A stretch of 64,000 bases of DNA from the NCBI GenBank assembly GCA_011800805.1, contig MPNW01000041.1, forward strand, positions 336,108 to 400,107. The letters run 5' to 3'. Origin of the DNA: Hirudo medicinalis. Lineage: Eukaryota > Annelida > Clitellata > Hirudinida > Hirudinidae. The first letter of the stretch is position 1, and every line of letters starts with the position of its first letter. Shown in pieces: positions 1-12,824 of the stretch. The position numbers were made by a program, and so were the translations under genes. Under the pieces are notes generated by a model that made no database searches, was not told the DNA's origin, and saw only the letters and a list, made by a program, of their open reading frames with translations.

Positions 1-357
1 TTGATGAGATCTGCTTCCCTTCTAAAACGACAAGTTCAGAACCACAAGAGGAAATGGCAACCCAGACCATCACCGAGCCATCTCCGAAATTTCTTAAAAA
101 AAAAAAAGTTTTTTTGGGCCCTCTGACATCATGCCATTAATACTTAAAGCCATCTTGTCCATCCAAGTTCAATTTCTTTTCATCAGAAAAAATAAGTCCC
201 AGTTCTTCTCTGAATCCATCATCTCCTTTGTCCAGTTTGATTGGATCTTCTTGTGAGCCTCCATTAGAAATGGATGGAATGTGCTGATGCTTAACAATCT
301 TCAGAAAATAACTCCCCTGAATGCATCTGAATATGGTCGATCGACTTACCTCCAAAG
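1..357 (-). pseudogene. Tc1/mariner-like transposase fragment, truncated by window edge
   Basis: Read on the minus strand, positions 357 to 141 translate to part of a helix-turn-helix region (RSTIFRC) followed by the catalytic-core segment FSDEKKLNLDGQDGFKY. A TAA stop follows at the place where Tc1-family proteins have a second Tyr. The same frame resumes as WHDVRGPK and, after a poly-A run near 101-112 that probably caused a frameshift, as FGDGSVMVW. These are the hallmarks of Tc1-like DDE transposases; the first catalytic Asp lies in FSDE. The in-frame stop and the homopolymer shift show it is dead. The C-terminal half, with the remaining catalytic residues, lies off the left edge, and no inverted terminus is visible here. 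It belongs to the same broad family as the element at 11.5-12.8 kb. Confidence 0.85.
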
Positions 358-868
358 TTAAGACATTTTAAGTCTCAAGTTTAATTAGACCCCTGAACGT
401 ATCAATTACAAAAATAACAGATTACATAACAAATAACAGAATGGCAAATGCATTTTATCTGAATAATAAACCCAATTTTCAAAAAAAAATTGAAAAAAAT
501 TGCATGTTAACTCATTAATGTCAAAACGAAACTTGTCAAAAGATAAAATACCAAAGAGTCAATGAATTGGAAGATTGTTGTGGATTTTAAAGCACTCATA
601 CCAAGAGGAAAATTGTACCTATGCAATGTTTAATATTTTTAATCTGAACATTAAAGGAAATTTCATTAAATTTGTCCAAAGAATTTAAATGTACAAGTCA
701 TGCTGGCATCAGCATAACATTAATCACATGCAATGATAATGATGTTATATGGTAACAATGAAAGGGTTAATGTCAACTGATGAGCATCATTTTTATTAAG
801 TTTTAAAATAACCAGAGAAAACAAATTTATGCATTAAATTGCAGAAATAAAATCAAGAAATAAGTTAC

Positions 869-3030
869 CTCGTGACAATCGAGGCTTGAGAGCAGATGTT
901 GAACGAATGCATGGCTTTTGGAGATGTCATGCAAGAAACTGTCAGAAACTTCTTCAATAGTTCGTTGAAGTTCCTGCCAAAAAAATTGCTTTTGTGGCAG
1001 TTCAATTAAATGTTTTTTTATAGAAAAAGATTTTGCCCACCTCACCAAGCGATAAAATTTGTCCCTTCAAACAATCAATTTCTTCCTGATGTCTATTTAT
1101 AAACATATTGTTCACAAATAATTGACTTTTAGATTTTATTAGATTCATTTCCAAATATAAAACTTGTTTAATCATAAACGTGATATAAAAATTGCAATCT
1201 AGACATCTTTTGATTGTTTTTAGCATTTTCTGAATGCGAAAAACAGATTTCAAAATCGGCATCGTGTCAACGTTTATGAGGAGCTCGAACAGTATCACTT
1301 CGGATTTTTCCAGCTAGGTAACAAAAATCCCTGCCCAAGTGGCATCCTTGAGTACAAGTCAATCAATTAGACTTTAGTCATTAATTTAGATTGATTAGAA
1401 TGATTAGAATGATTTAGATCATTACCATTAAGACATCCATCATGAATTTGATACCTATTTATCTCCTTCATGAAAATATCAGCATGCATTTTGTTCATTG
1501 CTATTCACAGCATAATATCTTTAGAAACATTTGTAAATTATGCCAAAGAGACATTGAGATAAGAAATAAAGTGGACTCATTCTAAAAAACCTATTTGTAG
1601 AAGTGGTTTTGTCATTAAATGTGATCCCCTTTGTTCAATCAAGCAAGTCACATAGTAAAATAACAAATGTTATTTTGTCATATTTAAAATAAATACTTAA
1701 AAATATTATAATTATTAACTTATAATAATAATAATTTTTTTTAGTAAAAACTCCTCAACATCAATAAAAATCTTCAGGGTCAGAGAAAATTTCTTCAAAA
1801 GAGTTTGAATCTTCTGAAGAGGTCATCTTGCCCTCCAGAAAAATAAATTCCAATGGCAAACAATTTTCAAGTATTCAGAGATTAAAAGAAGCTCCAAAAT
1901 AGATTTTGAAAATTTTGTGAAAACATCCTCAAATCCTTTATAGAATTAAAGGAAATTCAAAAACAATTATCAACTATAAATTAACAAATGCAAATAAAAA
2001 TATCGTAAAAGATGAACAATTTATTTTCCGGACCAACGCAAAAATATTATTTGCAAAATTTCAACCACAAATTAATTTGTTTATTTTAAAGATATTGCAT
2101 GACTACAGTTTTTCAAAAAAAAGGAAAAATATGCAAGTTCAATGCCTTTAATATCTAAACCTTTCAAAAGTTTTGAATAAATCATAATAAAATTAACATA
2201 TTAAAATATAACATATTAAAATTCAGCATAAGTAAAAGAGAATAAAATATAAATTTGGAGCATCATACATTAACTTTCATTTTAGTGAATTAATAAGCTC
2301 AGATATTCTCACAATAACAGTCATATCAACGTCCAACCTACCTTGACGACTTAGACTTTTTTGTTTTTTCTAAAATATTGATGGATGACTTTTGAACGCT
2401 AATCTGAGACACTAAAATTGTCGCTAAAATTAGTGCCAATTTGGTATTTTTCAAAAGTTAATAAAACTATGAATATACCAATGTCAGGCAAAAGCAGCAC
2501 TTCACTCCTTAGCTTCTCCAAGTCATTTTCAGGAACACAATTTGATGTGGGTGGACTTGTTTAAAACCAACCAACTCAGAATTATAAAAATTGCAGAAAA
2601 TTTGAAAAAATACCTTGATATTCTTTGTACCACATAACAAGGTTTTAAAGTTTGTTTGCATTTGTGTGCAAGCAATGAGGAAACAAGTTGAACCTTCAAA
2701 TATTTTCAGTAAATTATTTCATTAAAGTCAAATTTTGGAGCGAGCCATATAATTTATCTTAAAGAAAGTATAAATAATTAACTTCAGGCAACAAATTTCT
2801 AAAGTAATCAAATTCCCAATACACCATTATGTGCAAGAAAACACATGCATAAAAAAAACACTCAAGAATCGAAAATATTGGATTAAATTGAAAAGAAACA
2901 CTATAAGTAATATCATTGCATAAATTTTATGTTCAAAGTAATTATTAACAATATAAAGCATTTACAACAAAAGTAAGACCACCTCTGCATCAAACATTTG
3001 TCGATAAACTTTATCACTTGAAACTTTTTT
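869..3030 (-). CDS. Uncharacterised multi-exon gene, alpha-helical protein (partial model)
   Basis: No family recognised. A chain of short minus-strand open segments is bounded by good splice sites with compatible phases: 2983-3030 (ends YRQMFDAE), 2614-2693 (begins VQLVSSLLAHKC), 2479-2555 (contains ENDLEKLRSEVLLLPDIG), 2342-2369, then 1041-1313 (begins LEKSEVILFELLINVD) and 869-973 (ELQRTIEEVSDSFLHDI). Phases fit from 3030 down to 2342. The exon at 1041-1313 requires phase 0, so at least one exon between 2341 and 1314 is missing from the model. A 42-bp segment at 602-643 could be a further downstream exon, and an open stretch at about 3122-3250 an upstream one. The protein is rich in Glu, Leu, Lys and Ser and looks helical. 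Neither the start nor the stop is placed. Confidence 0.45.
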
Positions 3031-3259
3031 CTGTCGGTTGGCAAATGACATGCAATTGCTTAAATTTTGAGCCATTTAAAAACTTTATTCTGATTATCCG
3101 CACCTCAATATTTTGAAATACCTTGTTGCCATGGCAATATTTATATGAAAAGACTTGAAAAAGATCCCAGAATAGTTCTTCTTCGATAACTTTTACATTT
3201 TGATAACTTTTTAAATGTATTAATTTTTTATGTTGTAAAATATTGTTTCGACTTTTCAA

Positions 3260-6200
3260 TCAAAATTTCGATAAAAGATATTTCACAACACGTCGACTTT
3301 ACGAGTAGATAAATGAGATTCTGATGCGAAATTATGAAACATAAAGGCAGAAATGGTGATGAATTATATCCATTTGCTCAAGTCATGTGTCAGCTGGATG
3401 CACGTGAGTCGTATTGTATTGACAGGTATGAATCAAATCGAGTGGCGACCGTCATCGCTTGAAAATCGATTATTTTTCGTCCCGCAATGACGACATTTCG
3501 AATCCTCTTTGGGATTGCTTTGTAACTTAGATTGTTCTATTAACTTATTCGCCACAAGAAAATAAATTGAATTTGCCTTGTTTTAAATTTGATGTCGGAT
3601 TAACACAAAGTTCCAAAGTTTAACACAAGCGAATGAAGCACGATTTTATTCGAGACTCATTAAGAAATTTCTGAATGAAAAGTATCTCTTTTAGTTTTAT
3701 TGATTATATTATGTATAGTTATTCGTGTTAATTTGCTTCAGTTTACGTCCCTGTCTGAGTGGAGGCATTATAAATATATCGCATTGATAGATGAGGTCAT
3801 ATTATTAACCCCACAAATCCTCACCGAAAATAGTGCTCACAAAATTCAAGTTTTTTTTCCAGAGGGCACGCGAAAGGAGATGTGTGACGCAAATAGAAAA
3901 ATCCAGGCAATATTTCAATAATTGTCCTGCTCGATATTGATTCATTCAGATCTCTCTTTTTCTTTCTCTCTCTCAAAAGAAAAGACTTCGCGTGACAACG
4001 GTATCCAGCATATTTAAGGGGACACTAATTTCAAACCACGAAAGACATCTTATTAACAGCTCCAAGCATTTTCCCTCGAAGACTCTCAGTTTACACGGAG
4101 ATGAAAACGAATAACAAAGAAAACTTTTTAGCACATGTTCCTGACGTCATAACAAAGACATATGAGTGGTCACGGCTCAATTTGCAGACTTGGAAGAAGA
4201 TTTGATGCGGGCAAAACACGCTATTAGTTCCCTTGCCTAAAATTATCGTTTTGGTACGAAATTAGCTAAAGAAGAAGGCAGGATGATCTTTTCGTCAAGA
4301 CGTATTCTTTATTTTATTTTTATGATGCATTTTATTTTTCTTAATCAGAATTTCTTCCACTCTATGAGATGAAAACAATTAATTTTCCTAGTACATCCCT
4401 ATAATCTCCGACGTCACAAGCCTCGGAATCACCTTGGTGGCAATAAGAAGCTATACTTTTAATTTAATGGGCGTCTCTCGGAAACAAGACGAACAATGCA
4501 AGGAAAAGAAGGCAATAAAAATGGTGACGCATTAAGAAGTGAATGCGCGACATGATGGAGTGCTGCGAGGCTTTTCTGTCTGCTCATTTAAAGATAAATG
4601 TGCAGGCTTTCAATTCGGAATTTCGATTTTCCGACCCGCCGGAGCCAAATTTGCTTTTAGAAATCTAATCAGTTATCAAAGAACACGAGCATAAACTTTG
4701 TTTGTCAAATCTTTAAATAAGATTAACGATTTGCAACAATTCAATAAATCGATTGATTTTTGAGCAACGCGATTTGCTTTTGAAGCGCAGACTTGATGAA
4801 TGAATGCACATTCAGGCACATCTCTCATCAAGTTCTACTTATGAAAAGACTTCATGGAAAGACTTCATTTGTCACACGAATTAATTACTTAGTGTCTTTT
4901 GCATTTAACTTAACTTTAAAGAGCAACTTTTAACACAACCTTTATTACGACTCCCCAGAGCCCTGAAATCAAACCCTTACATACGAAACTGCTCCCGATC
5001 GTATCAATAGTGTACCGCACGTCATAACACTAGTTTGCAGAGAATCAACCCAACGTAATTTATCAAATTAATGGTTGTTTGATTAAAATAAGTTCCAATT
5101 GATCACAGTACCAAGTAAATGATTCAAAGGACGAGCAACGACTCGAGAGGTCGACCAAGCAACAATGGATTGACTCGACAAACTACGTTATTGCACGGGA
5201 GAATCTTTTCAGGCAACTCGATTTTCCAGTAGAAATGGAATGAAATTGGAGAAGACCTTGTTATCTCTGATGACGCCCTCAGGTAGCAATGAGTTTGCTG
5301 GAAGATTGTTGCAATTGATGGAAGGGATTAACATTGCATGCAAGAACTTGGCTTAAGGTGAACTTTGGTTAGAACCTTTAATGGTTGCAAAGATGGCGAC
5401 AGTGATGATGATGGTTGAACCATTAGCCAAGGGGAAGACATGCGGGTTTTACAGCATAAACTGAATCACATTACAGCCTGCTCTGCAATAAGAAATAAAG
5501 ATTCATAGTTATCAAGTGCATTTTGTTTCGCACGCCCGATTTTAGGTCCAGGTCACATGAAGGTCAGAAAAGTCATAGTAATAGTAGCCGTGAAAAGGCT
5601 GAGAGTGAAACGTGGTGAGGAGCCATCAACGTGTTTGAGTGCACCTTGGAGTCTCATATTTTTTCTGTCCTCGTAAAGTCGTACACTTTCAAGAGAAACA
5701 AATGCCTGGATAATTTGAGTGACTTTAAAGCAATTTATTGAAATTAACTTAATTACTCTATTAACTGAAATCCAAGAAACCTATTTGTAAAATGAAACCA
5801 TCAGGCAGAAATAATTTGAGACAACATGATTCGAAAATAACACCTTCAAAATGTGCTGCCAATTTTCTTCGGCATTTTTATCTGCTCAGCACTCACGACT
5901 GACCAACCTCAACTGTTTTATTTTCAAATACTTTCTTTAGATATTTATTTTAATAATAAAAAGTCAAAGTCGTTTGTTATCCAATCCAGGATTTATTCAA
6001 TAAATTCTCCCTTTCCCGAAAAACTTTACATTGTCGAGCAGTTGATTAAATATTTAAATAATTCCTAATAATTTAATTTCTGAAGAATTATCATGAAAAT
6101 GATAGGAAATAATGGCGCTCTTCAAAAATAAGTGGACAATCTCCCGGACGTCTCCATAATTCCGTGAATGATCAGCCATCCGTGGATGACCTCAATTCCA

Positions 6201-7880
6201 TCAAATTGATGATCTCATTGAACGCATGCTTGCCATATTTGTGGATGAGAAAAATGGTGTCTCACAGGTTCTCAAGAGGAGGTTGGAGTTTGCGTGGAAG
6301 GACTGCAAATGAGCGAATAAGAGCTGATGATGGGCTTCTAAATCAGGGATTATTGCTGGATTTTAGGAAGTTCAACTTAATTCAAACGATTAATCCGATA
6401 TTTGCTTTGTCATTTGCAGCCAAGGTGAAGGTAGTGCGTGCATTGATGCCATGTGGACCTTGTAGTGCGACCAACAATCGTGATTAATCAGAATTACGTC
6501 GATAACTTATCATTAATTAATTCAACACTTCATTAAAACTTTTAGGTATTTAGAAAAAATTTCTCTTTCTTTACAATTTGTTTTCTAGTTAAAAGTATTA
6601 TCAGCGACCATCATCATCAACATTACCATTAACATCACCATCATCATGATGGCTGGATAACTTATACGGAAATAAATCTGTGCCATTCATTTGTTCGAAG
6701 AAAACCGAGCAATCCATCATCAGACTTCCACTTTTCGCTCATGTCCACGTCCAACACTTTAGGCCGTCACTTAAATATATTTGTAATTGTATAATTAAAT
6801 ATATTCTTATTAATATTAATAAATTAACTTAATAAGTGATAATTGTTAATTAATATTATTTGCAACATGATTGAATAAATGAATTTGAATGTGTTTATGT
6901 CAAACATTTCTGATCACATGTTTCGGTTAAATATTTGGAGACTTGAGGAGGGGTGTTTTATTGGGAGATGGGATTCGATTCATTAGGTGGCCAGCTGTGG
7001 CAGACCATAAACAGATCAATATTACGATTAGTCTTGCTTGTAACAACGACAATTGTTTTAGCCACGAAATTAATAAAATATAATCAATGGAGAAATGTTC
7101 ACAAAATAACTCGATAATCAGCATTTATGGCTGATAATTCTTTGACACAAGTGCTGAGTTAACGAGGACTCTCAACAATAAATTCGAGCTGAAATACAAT
7201 TTCGAATGCAGTGCCAAGATACTCTTGACAACAGCAACGCATTGAAAATCAGGCTGCCTTCTTCGCAGCGACATCTGACGACAGAAATCTCTGGCGAATA
7301 TTTCCCTTTCTTTACCTAAGCAATTTATGCAAATATTTCCGATGGAACACGTGACATCATTTGAAGTCTTTCACGTCCAAAATGTTCACCGACGAATTTT
7401 GACAGCAAAGAGCTTGAAACGTTCAGATCTTAAACTCCTTCAGATATTCAAATATTCCTTCCATTTCCAGTCGAATGAATGAAACTTTCAATTTGCTCTC
7501 CCAATGAACGTCCTCTTGATGGCGTCATTTCCTCAATTCCAGTCTGTTGATTCCTTTTCGAAATCATTCGCTGTTTCGAATAACTTCCAACTTCAGGGCA
7601 ACAAATGGCTTCGTTCCTCAGAGTTTTATTTTCTTTTTCTTCAGTTTCCATGCACTCACGCTCTGTGAGCAGTTCGAATTTCACAAAGAATTTCAGTCAA
7701 TAGTAAGTGTCATATATTTATAAACATTGTTCAATGTAATTTCGTTGTTGACATTTATGTAGTCTTTGGGACGCGGAGCCCATCATCGCTTTTTTTGAAT
7801 AAACACATCGCAAATCGTGACATAGCGCAAGTCGACGATTTCAAGACAGGGGCATCAGTCAACTCATTGTCTTACATCTT
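3260..7880. other. Intergenic, AT-rich, no gene supported
   Basis: No open segment in this 4.6 kb shows recognisable domains or splice-supported coding structure. Two lone open frames, at 6164-6487 (+) and 7448-7684 (-), are unsupported by any motif. A short degenerate CAT/ATC repeat lies near 6605-6650. The stretch around 7760-7860 may hold the remains of the 5' end of the downstream gypsy element, but no LTR pair could be matched. Confidence 0.5.
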
Positions 7881-7884
7881 GTAA

Positions 7885-8636
7885 CCATCACCTCCGCTGT
7901 AATGGAATTCTCCCAATCTCTCGGAAGCGTGGAGACTTTGGAAGAACGGACATGACATCTTTCAAAGACTCCATAGTGGTGATCAACTTCCTGAAGAAAG
8001 AATTTTTCTTCTCCTTCAAACTCTGGGACCAGCAGAAGTATCCATCTATCACGACAGGGATTTTGACAAGGAGGAAGATGAAATGAGTCACGACGCCGTC
8101 TTGTCAATATTTGCCGAGAAATGTGCCCCTAGACGACAAAAGCACGATTTCTATTTAATTTTCAGGGACGCTGGGGGAATTCACCTGTGACTTTGTGGAG
8201 CGTCTAAAGCGAGCCACCAGGAATTGCGAATTCCATGATCTCTCTACTCGACATGGTTCAAGAGAAACTCGTTCTAACCTATCCGGATCAAACTGTCAAG
8301 CAACGGATGATGGATGAGGCTGATGTTTCCTTAGACAACATGGTAAAAGTAGCACTCAGATTTGAATCAATCCAGAGCAATTGTCAAATAATCGATAATA
8401 GCTGTGACATTAGCCGCATTGTCAATCCCACGCCTGTGATGAAAACAGAAAAGGACAAACATCAAGAAACTAGCAAGTGTGGAAATTGTGGACTATCTCA
8501 TGAGTCTGTTTGCTCAGCAAGGAGAAAAGTGTGCAGAAAGTGCGGAAAGAGGAATCACTTTGAGAGGGTTTGTCGTGACAAAATAATCTTGCGTCAACTA
8601 CCAAAGATGTTGTTCAAATTGACTCATTTGACTTAA
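7885..8636 (+). pseudogene. gypsy gag remnant with zinc knuckles
   Basis: The first part (about 7900-8200) reads as a gag capsid-type sequence, with segments such as WRLWKNGHDIF and LLLQTLGPAEVSIY typical of the gypsy capsid region, but it is broken by frameshifts. From 8235 a 133-codon frame continues it and ends in two cysteine motifs: an imperfect first knuckle (CGNCGLSHESVC) and a canonical CX2CX4HX4C knuckle (CRKCGKRNHFERVC), which in intact elements bind nucleic acid. A protease-like tail with ALLGRHFCE follows near 8910, out of its proper context. Confidence 0.8.
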
Positions 8637-9289
8637 ATGGTGATCCAAATAACCATTTGAAATGGTCTTGTTTCTTCTGTGTTAATGATGGACAATAATG
8701 ACAGGAGCAGATTGTTAATACAATCAGCTACCATGACCTGAGAACTATTCCTAATGTTAATGTTAGTAAATCAAAGGTTCGCTTAAAGCCATGTGGATCA
8801 AAAGAATTTCTGCAACCACTTGGAGTAGTTGAATTGCCTTTGAAGCATCCTTGCACAAAAGAATATTATGAGGATTACTTTTACGTATTTCAAGATAACA
8901 CTGAAGCCCTTTTAGGCAGACATTTCTGTGAAAGATGCAAGTTGGTCACCATGATCTTTCCCAAGCACACCACAAATGGGACAGGAATCAAGGTTTCCAT
9001 CCCGGTGATTGTGACATAGAGTTTGTCATCTTCAGATTTCCCATATTTATCACTTCCCATATTTATAAACAGTATTCCAAAGTTTTTGAGGGATTAGGAA
9101 AAGTCCCATTTGAGTACAAAATTCGTTTTGATCCCGATGTCGCACTCGTTCATCCTCCTAGCAGAGTTCCTTTGTCCATACATGATCGCCTAAAGTAGCA
9201 ACTTGTGACAATGGAGCAATCCGGCATCATCACAGCTGTGACAGAACCATCAAGATAGGTAAACTCCCTCTTAATAGTTGAAAAGAAAA

Positions 9290-9780
9290 GTCCTTGTGTC
9301 TCTGCTTAGATCCACGGGATCTCAACAGAGCCGTCTTTCGGAAACATTTTAGCATCCTAACCCTTGATGATGTTATTCATTCAATCCATAGGAAGAAATT
9401 TTTCACTGTTATTGATGTGTCACAAGGATTTTATCTAGATGAAGCAAGTTCCCTGTTGTGCACATTTAATACACCCTTTGGTAGATATAGAATGTTACGC
9501 ATGCCATTTGGGATTTTAAGTGCTCCTGGAGTTTTTAAGAATTCTGAGTGAAGTCTTCCACAAGGCCTTGAAGAATGGTGTTCGCTTTAACGTCGACAAA
9601 ATTAAATTTTGCGTTGGATCAGTAAAGTACATGGGCCATATAGTCACGAATCAAGGTGTTAAAGCAGATCCGGAGAAAATAGCAGCAATCAAAGACTTGC
9701 CGACACCTCAATCAGTAACAGACCTAAGAAGAGTAATGGGAATGATTGCTTATATTACTAAGATTTTACTGAACCCCTGA
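9290..9780 (+). pseudogene. gypsy reverse transcriptase remnant, catalytic box missing
   Basis: The first piece (9294-9551) carries LDPRDLNRAV, FTVIDVSQGFY and MPFGILSAPGVF, which are conserved gypsy RT blocks. A few residues are missing after the SQGF block compared with the usual spacing. The next piece (from about 9550) begins in the connection region (FCVGSVKYMGHIV, GVKADPEKIAAI). The stretch that should lie between them, including the Y/F-x-D-D catalytic box, is absent, so this is a deletion and not just point decay. Confidence 0.85.
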
Positions 9781-9803
9781 GATTTCTGCTTAAAAAGAAC
9801 TCC

Positions 9804-10290
9804 ATGTTCCAAAGGTCACAAAATCACACAATAGCGTTCGAACGGATCAAACAAATCATTGTTAGTCTTTCTCCGTTGAAATTCTTCAATCCCAAAAGTG
9901 AGATAGTGATGCAGGCAGATGCATCAAGCTATGGGTTAGGAGCTTGTCTAGTTCAGAAGGAAGGACCAGTTGCGTACGCCAGTAGTTCCCTGACAGATTG
10001 TGATCGTAATTACGCCAAGATCGAGAAAGAACTTTTAGCAATAGTGTTCGCCTGAAACAAGTTTGACAGATATATATACGGACAATCTGTCACAATTAAC
10101 ACAGCTCTCAGGCCTCTCGAGTCAATTTTCAAATAATCTATACATGATACCTCTCCTCGCTTTCAAAGTTACTCATGAAACTTTTGCGCTACCAATTGGC
10201 AGTCAAGTATGTTCCAGGAAAAGACTTACACATTTCTGATACTCTATCTAGAGCCCCATATACCAACGTGTCTCATGAATCTGAGCTGGA
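9804..10290 (+). pseudogene. gypsy RNase H remnant
   Basis: The frame from 9804 to 10055 contains the RNase H start (VMQADASSYGLGACL) and the segment YAKIEKELLAIVF typical of Ty3/gypsy RNase H, then hits a stop. Matching sequence continues downstream in other frames, including a conserved segment with QLAVKYVPGKDLHISDTLSR around 10195-10250. Confidence 0.85.
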
Positions 10291-10458
10291 GTCAGAAAAA
10301 GCTGGTAATGGCTGTTCACTCTCTCATAAATACCCTCAGTATTCCACCAAGTAGACATGAAAACCTTGTCTAAGGATCATTGAGAGACCCACATCTAATG
10401 CAAGTCATCAACTGTACTCGAGACGGATGGCCTCATACTAAAGCTGAAGCTGCCAAGG

Positions 10459-11520
10459 TTGTCCAACCTTTCCAACCTTGGGATTGTCGGCAGGACATCG
10501 CAATTGCAGATGGATTGGTTTGATGAACAACCGTGTACTCCAGTCAGTGAGCACCAAAACCTTTTAGGCAAGTTACATGCTGCGCATCAGGGCATTGATA
10601 AAATGAAAAACAAGCACGCAATTATGAAATTATTGGCCAGGTGTTGACAAGGACATTGAAAAACACGTGTGGTCCTGTAACATTTGCTTAAATAATCGTA
10701 ACTTACCAAAGAAAGAGATCCTCACGCCTCATGATATTCCTGATAGGCCATGGGAGAAAGTCGGAGTTGAAGTATTCATTGAATTCACGAAATTATCTAT
10801 TGTCGATTAATTTAAAAAAATCTTTGAAGTGATTCAACTGCAAAATAAAACAGCAAGACAGTCACGTGAATGTCAATCATTTGAAAGCGACCTTTTCAAG
10901 ACTCGGCATTCCGATGTTGATAATATCTGACAATATGCCATTCAACTCGGAACCGTGTCATCAATTCACTAAAGATCGAGGTTTTCAATGTCAATACACA
11001 AGCCCTGGAAATGCGCGTTCAAATGGGATGGCAGAACGACACATTCAAACTGTTAAGAATGTTCTGAAGAAAGAAGATGAAGAAAAGACAGATAAATGTC
11101 TTGCGCTGCTCAGTTTACGTAATACTCCAATTTCAGGACTTTTGCATCCCTTGCACAGGTCCTATTTAGTAGGAGATTGAGAGACTTGAGAGTAGGAGAG
11201 CGCGAATTATAAAGAAGCAACTGGAACCACAAGTTATATCGGAAGCCAGGAAGCAACTGCAACAGTTACAAGAGATGACAAAGACAAATCATGACCTTCA
11301 TCACTCATCACAACATCGACTACTTTGCCCTGGAAGTAAGGTGAGATTTATGGTTGACGATGGATGGAGGAAAGGAGAAATTAAGTCCAATGAGGGATTC
11401 AGGAGGTACAGGGTGGTGATGAACGAAGGTCAAGAATTTGTTCAGAACCAGAAGACATCTTTTTCCAACATAGAAAATCAGAGAACCATAGATTTGTTTT
11501 ACAACAATTTTACTAGTTAG
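10459..11520 (+). pseudogene. gypsy integrase remnant
   Basis: A His pair (HAAHQG) and a displaced Cys pair (CNIC near 10678) are the remains of the HHCC zinc domain. The core is recognisable in the frame 10866-11180, with ISDNMPFNS (second catalytic Asp) and NGMAERHIQTVKN (catalytic Glu). The region around the first catalytic Asp at about 10800 is interrupted by a stop. The frame 11275-11520 looks like the C-terminal tail. Several frameshifts separate the parts. Confidence 0.85.
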
Positions 11521-11549
11521 TGGAAAAGTTTCCAACTCGAATAAGTAGT

Positions 11550-11565
11550 CCAAAATAGATAGGGA
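11550..11565 (+). repeat. Left inverted terminus of the Tc1-like element
   Basis: The sequence CCAAAATAGATAGGGA is matched in inverted orientation at 12825-12840 with a single A/T difference. Confidence 0.8.
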
Positions 11566-11833
11566 TTACCCGAAAAATAATTTTATCGTATTTTTACGAT
11601 ATCTCAACCAATATGTTACGAAAAATTACTAAAATTTTAGTATGTTATGTAAATTGTGCTTCGAAAGTTTTACGTTTTTTTGAATTTGATTAAATATTAT
11701 TTTCAAACTTATTAAAAAAATCCCAAAAGTGTGTTTTTTCGGCGTCCAAAAAAAGATAGGAAGGAAACGTGAAAAGTCGATTATATCAAAAATGTGTATT
11801 TTTTACACAGAAAGTTATTTAATATGAAATTAT

Positions 11834-12785
11834 ATTTCAATTTTTCTCTATTATTTCAAAACATCTTTTGTCCATCGACAAAATTAATTTTTTTATAAAG
11901 TCTGATTCCAGATTATTCCAGGAGGTCCTGATGGCATCTTCCAACTCCGGTTTAGAATTAAATTGTCTTCCATCTTTGTAGATCAGTCTTGACAACTTTA
12001 CCCAAGCATTTTCAATTGAATTGAGGTCAGGAGAACGAGTTGGCCAACTCAAAACGTTTATGTTACTTTCTTGGAAAAGGTCCTCGTCCTTTGTCCTTTG
12101 GAAAAGTTTGGAAGTATGGATTAGAGCATTATCCTGCTGAAATACATAATTAGCATCATACATCCTCTCAGCAAAAGGCAGGAGATTATTTTCCAGCATT
12201 TTGATATAATCTGCTGATTTTAGCTTTCCTTGTAAAAAGGCTAGATCAGTGAGTCCATCATGTGAAATTCCTGCAAAGACATGACTGTTCCATCTCCGTC
12301 ATTTCTGCTATAAAATGACTCCTTCTCTAATCTGAGGTCATGGCAATAAAACTGATAATCATCAGGTCCATCTGGATTGATTGTTTTCATCAGAAAAAAT
12401 TTATGTTGGTCCAACCTTCTCTCCTTGATATATCTGTTTTGGCCCACTGAACTCCTGCAATTTTGTGGTGTTCTTGCAGAGCTGGAACCTTCAATCTCTT
12501 TTCATATTTTAAAATCTTGCTCGCATTTAAATAATTTATTACTGTATTCTTAGAAACAGTTAAATTTAACTCTGTTCTTAGTTGGTTGGCAGAAAATTTA
12601 CCCAATGATGCTCTCCTCCCCAGCAGTCTCTTCTGTCTGTCATACAATTTTTTCTTTTTTTCCCGGAGATTTCTTGGTTCCATAGTCTTCAGGAGCATTC
12701 AAATAATTAGAAATAACATTATCGGACCTGTTGAGCTCTTTAGCAATCCTCGATCTTGAATAATTGGCCAAATTTTATTAATTTC
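11834..12785 (-). pseudogene. Tc1-like transposase, frameshifted
   Basis: The minus-strand reading begins with a helix-turn-helix (SRSRIAKELNRSDNVISNYL) at about 12700-12770. It continues in another frame with the second DNA-binding part (KFSANQLRTELNLTVSKNTV) at about 12545-12615. Past two more frame changes come NPDGPDDYQFYCHDLR and NDGDGTVM. The C-terminal catalytic half in the frame 12199-11837 is intact, with QQDNALIHTSK (second Asp) and SPDLNSIENAW (Glu of a DD34E-type triad). The FSDE motif with the first Asp is damaged. At least three frameshifts make it non-functional. Confidence 0.88.
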
Positions 12786-12824
12786 CATTGTTTGATGTAC
12801 GAGAAATTTGCATAAAATATGCAC

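Larger units (their letters stand above)
7885..11520 (+). mobile_element. Decayed Ty3/gypsy retrotransposon internal region
   Basis: Successive broken frames follow the order gag (7885-8636), protease remnant (about 8760-8960), reverse transcriptase (9290-9780), RNase H (9804-10110) and integrase (10459-11515), which is the diagnostic Ty3/gypsy order with integrase last. Frames are interrupted by many stops and frameshifts. No long terminal repeats were found on either side: the right edge runs straight into a Tc1-like element at about 11.55 kb. The copy cannot make any complete protein. Assignment to gypsy rests on domain order and motifs; I did not attempt a clade. Confidence 0.9.

Noticed and set aside
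6164..6487. 107-codon plus-strand open frame
   Set aside because: No motif, no splice context and no codon pattern distinguishing it from chance.
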